Assembly: GCF_040361275.1 (NCBI RefSeq)
Contig: NZ_APNH01000005.1
Span: 62,001-126,000, forward strand
Length of the DNA: 64,000 nt
Origin: Salinisphaera sp. T31B1
GTDB taxonomy: Bacteria; Pseudomonadota; Gammaproteobacteria; Nevskiales; Salinisphaeraceae
Direction: 5' to 3'
This document shows positions 62,306 to 64,000 of the stretch, in pieces. The notes beneath the pieces were generated by a model that saw only the letters and a list, made by a program, of their open reading frames with translations, did not search any database and was not told the DNA's origin. Within the stretch, counting starts at the first letter, position 1; each line of letters begins with the position of its first letter. The position numbers and the translations under genes are program-made.

Positions 62306-63373
62306 TCATTCGCTGGCGTCGGCCTTGACGCGCGCGCCGAACAGGGCCGGACCGGCCACCAGGATCACCAGCACCCGGGTCATATTGTGAACCGTCACGA
62401 ACGCCGGCTCGATGTTCAGTGCCAATGCGATCAGGGAGATGCCCGACATGCCGCCTGGAGAGAACGCCAGCAGCAGTGCGTCGATGGGCAGGCCGCTTAG
62501 CGCGTGTACGGCGACAGCGAACACCCCGGTCAAGGCCAGCATGAACAGCGTCGAGATCAAAGAAAGCAAGAAGCCGCGCCGCAGTTCGGCCAACGTCGCG
62601 CCCGCGAACTGGGCGCCGATGGAACTGCCCAGAACGATTTCCGCGACCACGATCGGGGCGCTCGGGACCGCGATATCGATCACGCCGGTCAGTCTCAGAC
62701 TGGCCATGACCAGCAAAGGCCCGAGCAGGGTGTGTGCGGGCAGTCGCAGCACGCGTGCGGCCAGCGCACCGAGCGCGCCGAGGCCCGCGAGCGTAGCCAG
62801 GTCATACGGGGATATCGATCCCAGTGCCACGTACTCCGCAGTGTTGGCGCCGCTCGAACCCACGATCAGGTGATAGCCCATGACGATGATGAACACCACC
62901 AGCACCACGCGCACGGCGTGCATCAGGGCGATGGTGCGTTCCTGGCCGCCGAAAGAGCCGCCGATGACGGTCATGGCCATGAACCCCCCGGGCGCGGCAG
63001 AAAAGTAGGCGGTAGGGGCGTCGTAGCCGCCGACCCGTCTTAAGAACTGATACTGGCCGGTCGTGGCCACCGCGACATACAGGATCACGCCAATCAGCGA
63101 GACCGGCCACTGGGCGAGATGGCCAAGCACGGCCGGGTCGAGCGTGGCGCCGATCATCAGCCCCAATATCACCAGCACGAGATCGCGCAGCACTGACGGC
63201 ACGCGGACCGGTAGTCCGCCCATGGTCGCTATCGCAGTGCCCACGATCGAGCCGAGCAGCCATGGCATGGGCAGGCCGACGACGGCGAACAAGCCGCCGC
63301 CAACCAACGCACTGGCAATGGCGGTCACAAAGCCCGGTAGCGAGCGACGCAGGTTGGGCGCGGCCCCGCTCAC
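62306..63373 (-). CDS. AbrB family membrane protein (AbrB/TIGR03082 duplication)
   Basis: A 355-residue inner-membrane protein of about nine or ten spans. It shows the duplicated AbrB-family unit: [44 protein letters not shown] and [44 protein letters not shown]. AbrB of E. coli is linked to regulation of aidB; transport activity is likely but the substrate is unknown. It follows the TRAP permease with 27 bp between, so the two may share a transcript. Confidence 0.88.
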   Translation of the reverse strand: MSGAAPNLRRSLPGFVTAIASALVGGGLFAVVGLPMPWLLGSIVGTAIATMGGLPVRVPSVLRDLVLVILGLMIGATLDPAVLGHLAQWPVSLIGVILYVAVATTGQYQFLRRVGGYDAPTAYFSAAPGGFMAMTVIGGSFGGQERTIALMHAVRVVLVVFIIVMGYHLIVGSSGANTAEYVALGSISPYDLATLAGLGALGALAARVLRLPAHTLLGPLLVMASLRLTGVIDIAVPSAPIVVAEIVLGSSIGAQFAGATLAELRRGFLLSLISTLFMLALTGVFAVAVHALSGLPIDALLLAFSPGGMSGISLIALALNIEPAFVTVHNMTRVLVILVAGPALFGARVKADASE

Positions 63374-63400
63374 GCAGTGCGCCGTTGCAGCAAGCGGTGG

Positions 63401-64000
63401 CTAGCCACCGAGCGAGGGCAGCCAGAGTGCAATCTGCGGAAAGATCATCACCAGCGCGAGCCCGATCAGGCCCATGAGCGCATAGGGCAGCGACCCGACA
63501 AGCACGTCGCGGATGGTGTAGTCCTCGTAGAGTGATTGCACCACGAACAGATTCATACCCACCGGCGGCGTCACCGCGCCGATTTCCATATTGATGACCA
63601 GGATCACCCCGAACCAGATCAGATTGATATCCAGAGCCTGCAACGCCGGCAAGAAGATCGGCACGGTCACGAGAATAGCCGCCGAGGCATCCATGAACAT
63701 GCCCAGCACCAGATAGAGAATGTTCACCGCGATCAGGAACTGCCACGGCGCGAGGTTGAGCGAATCCAGCCAGCTGGCGACATCCTGCGGTACACGCAGG
63801 AGAGACAGCGTGTTGCCGAACACCGACGCGCCGGCGATCAGCATCAGTATCATGGCACTGGTCACGACGCTGTCTCGGGTGGCGCGATAGAACAGCCCCG
63901 GGGTGAGCGTGCGCTTGACCAGCGCGGTCAGAAGCAGGGCATAGACCACCCCGATCGCAGCCGCCTCGGTCGGCGTGGCCCAGCCGAGATAGATCCCGCC
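63401..64000 (-). CDS. TRAP transporter large permease, DctM subunit (5'-truncated by window edge)
   Basis: The C-terminal 199 residues of a DctM-type permease. Reading from the edge it begins GGIYLGWATPTEAAAIGVVY, the conserved loop, followed by LNLAPWQFLIAVNILYLVLGMFMDASAAILVTVPIFLPAL and IEMGAVTPPVGMNLFVVQSL-like segment (here INMEIGAVTPPVGMNLFVVQSLYEDYTIRDV). DctM subunits import C4-dicarboxylates, keto acids or sialic acid with DctP and DctQ, which would lie to the right of the window. No start codon is visible because the gene continues beyond 64000. Confidence 0.95.
   Translation of the reverse strand, partial: GGIYLGWATPTEAAAIGVVYALLLTALVKRTLTPGLFYRATRDSVVTSAMILMLIAGASVFGNTLSLLRVPQDVASWLDSLNLAPWQFLIAVNILYLVLGMFMDASAAILVTVPIFLPALQALDINLIWFGVILVINMEIGAVTPPVGMNLFVVQSLYEDYTIRDVLVGSLPYALMGLIGLALVMIFPQIALWLPSLGG

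Noticed and set aside
1-64000. CRISPR arrays, tRNA or rRNA genes, insertion sequences, prophage or integrase genes
   Set aside because: No regular spaced repeats, cloverleaf-like sequences, transposase motifs (DDE or HUH) or integrase motifs were seen on reading both strands.

Overview
The window is a GC-rich, gene-dense stretch of a chromosome from a gammaproteobacterium, probably a halotolerant one. The gammaproteobacterial reading rests on the order argH / algZ-algR / hemC-hemD-hemX-hemY, PurT, biosynthetic SpeA with SpeE, a HisJQMP-type ABC transporter and an LpxT-like lipid A phosphotransferase. The halotolerance reading rests on a clear ectoine hydroxylase (EctD), a ProP-like osmolyte transporter, OsmC and Na+-coupled uptake. 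A Salinisphaera-like organism would fit, but that is inference. I see no rRNA, tRNA, CRISPR array, insertion sequence, phage gene or attachment site. Both window edges cut genes: an FKBP/SlyD-type isomerase at the left and a TRAP DctM permease at the right.

Layout. 1-8.3 kb: stress and detoxification genes (SlyD-like, GST, OsmC), a ProP-like transporter, an SDR oxidoreductase, a small acidic lipoprotein, purT, and a translationally coupled CaiB/BaiF CoA-transferase plus YfcG-like GST. 8.3-12.7 kb: a PAS histidine kinase divergent from a FixJ-like regulator, then small stress proteins (DUF1328, host-attachment family, CsbD) around ectD. 12.8-21 kb: an unrecognised helical protein, speE and speA back to back, a 1092-residue AsmA/DUF748 envelope protein with internal repeats, and a 3-hydroxyisobutyrate dehydrogenase-family enzyme. 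21.1-21.7 kb: the decayed remains of a COG4705/DUF347 membrane protein gene. 21.8-31.8 kb: argH, the AlgZ/AlgR two-component pair and the heme genes hemCDXY, then an epimerase-like protein and a lipoprotein.

32-42.4 kb: cyanase, then a tripartite RND efflux operon, an EF-hand/His-rich periplasmic protein, an OmpR-family two-component pair and lpxT. The last four units look like one envelope or cation-response neighbourhood. The promoter of lpxT lies in an AT-rich island holding two TTAA half-sites 11 bp apart. 42.7-50 kb: a DJ-1/Hsp31-like protein, a GNAT plus RimK/RLAN ATP-grasp pair, malate synthase G, and a DUF4212/sodium:solute symporter pair. The last three genes suit acetate or other short-chain acid use through the glyoxylate bypass. 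50-59 kb: DUF445 and a DUF4393-like protein, a four-PAS GGDEF-EAL protein, a thiolase and acyl-CoA dehydrogenase pair, and an M23 peptidase. 59-64 kb: a polar amino acid ABC importer (order P-Q-M-J), an AbrB-family membrane protein and the TRAP permease.

No defence island or classic mobile cassette is visible. The most promising leads for undescribed biology are the stand-alone GNAT/RimK-RLAN pair, the EF-hand/RND/two-component/LpxT neighbourhood with its TTAA box, and the repeat architecture of the AsmA-like protein. Functions are assigned by recognising family motifs in the translated sequence; no database search was run.
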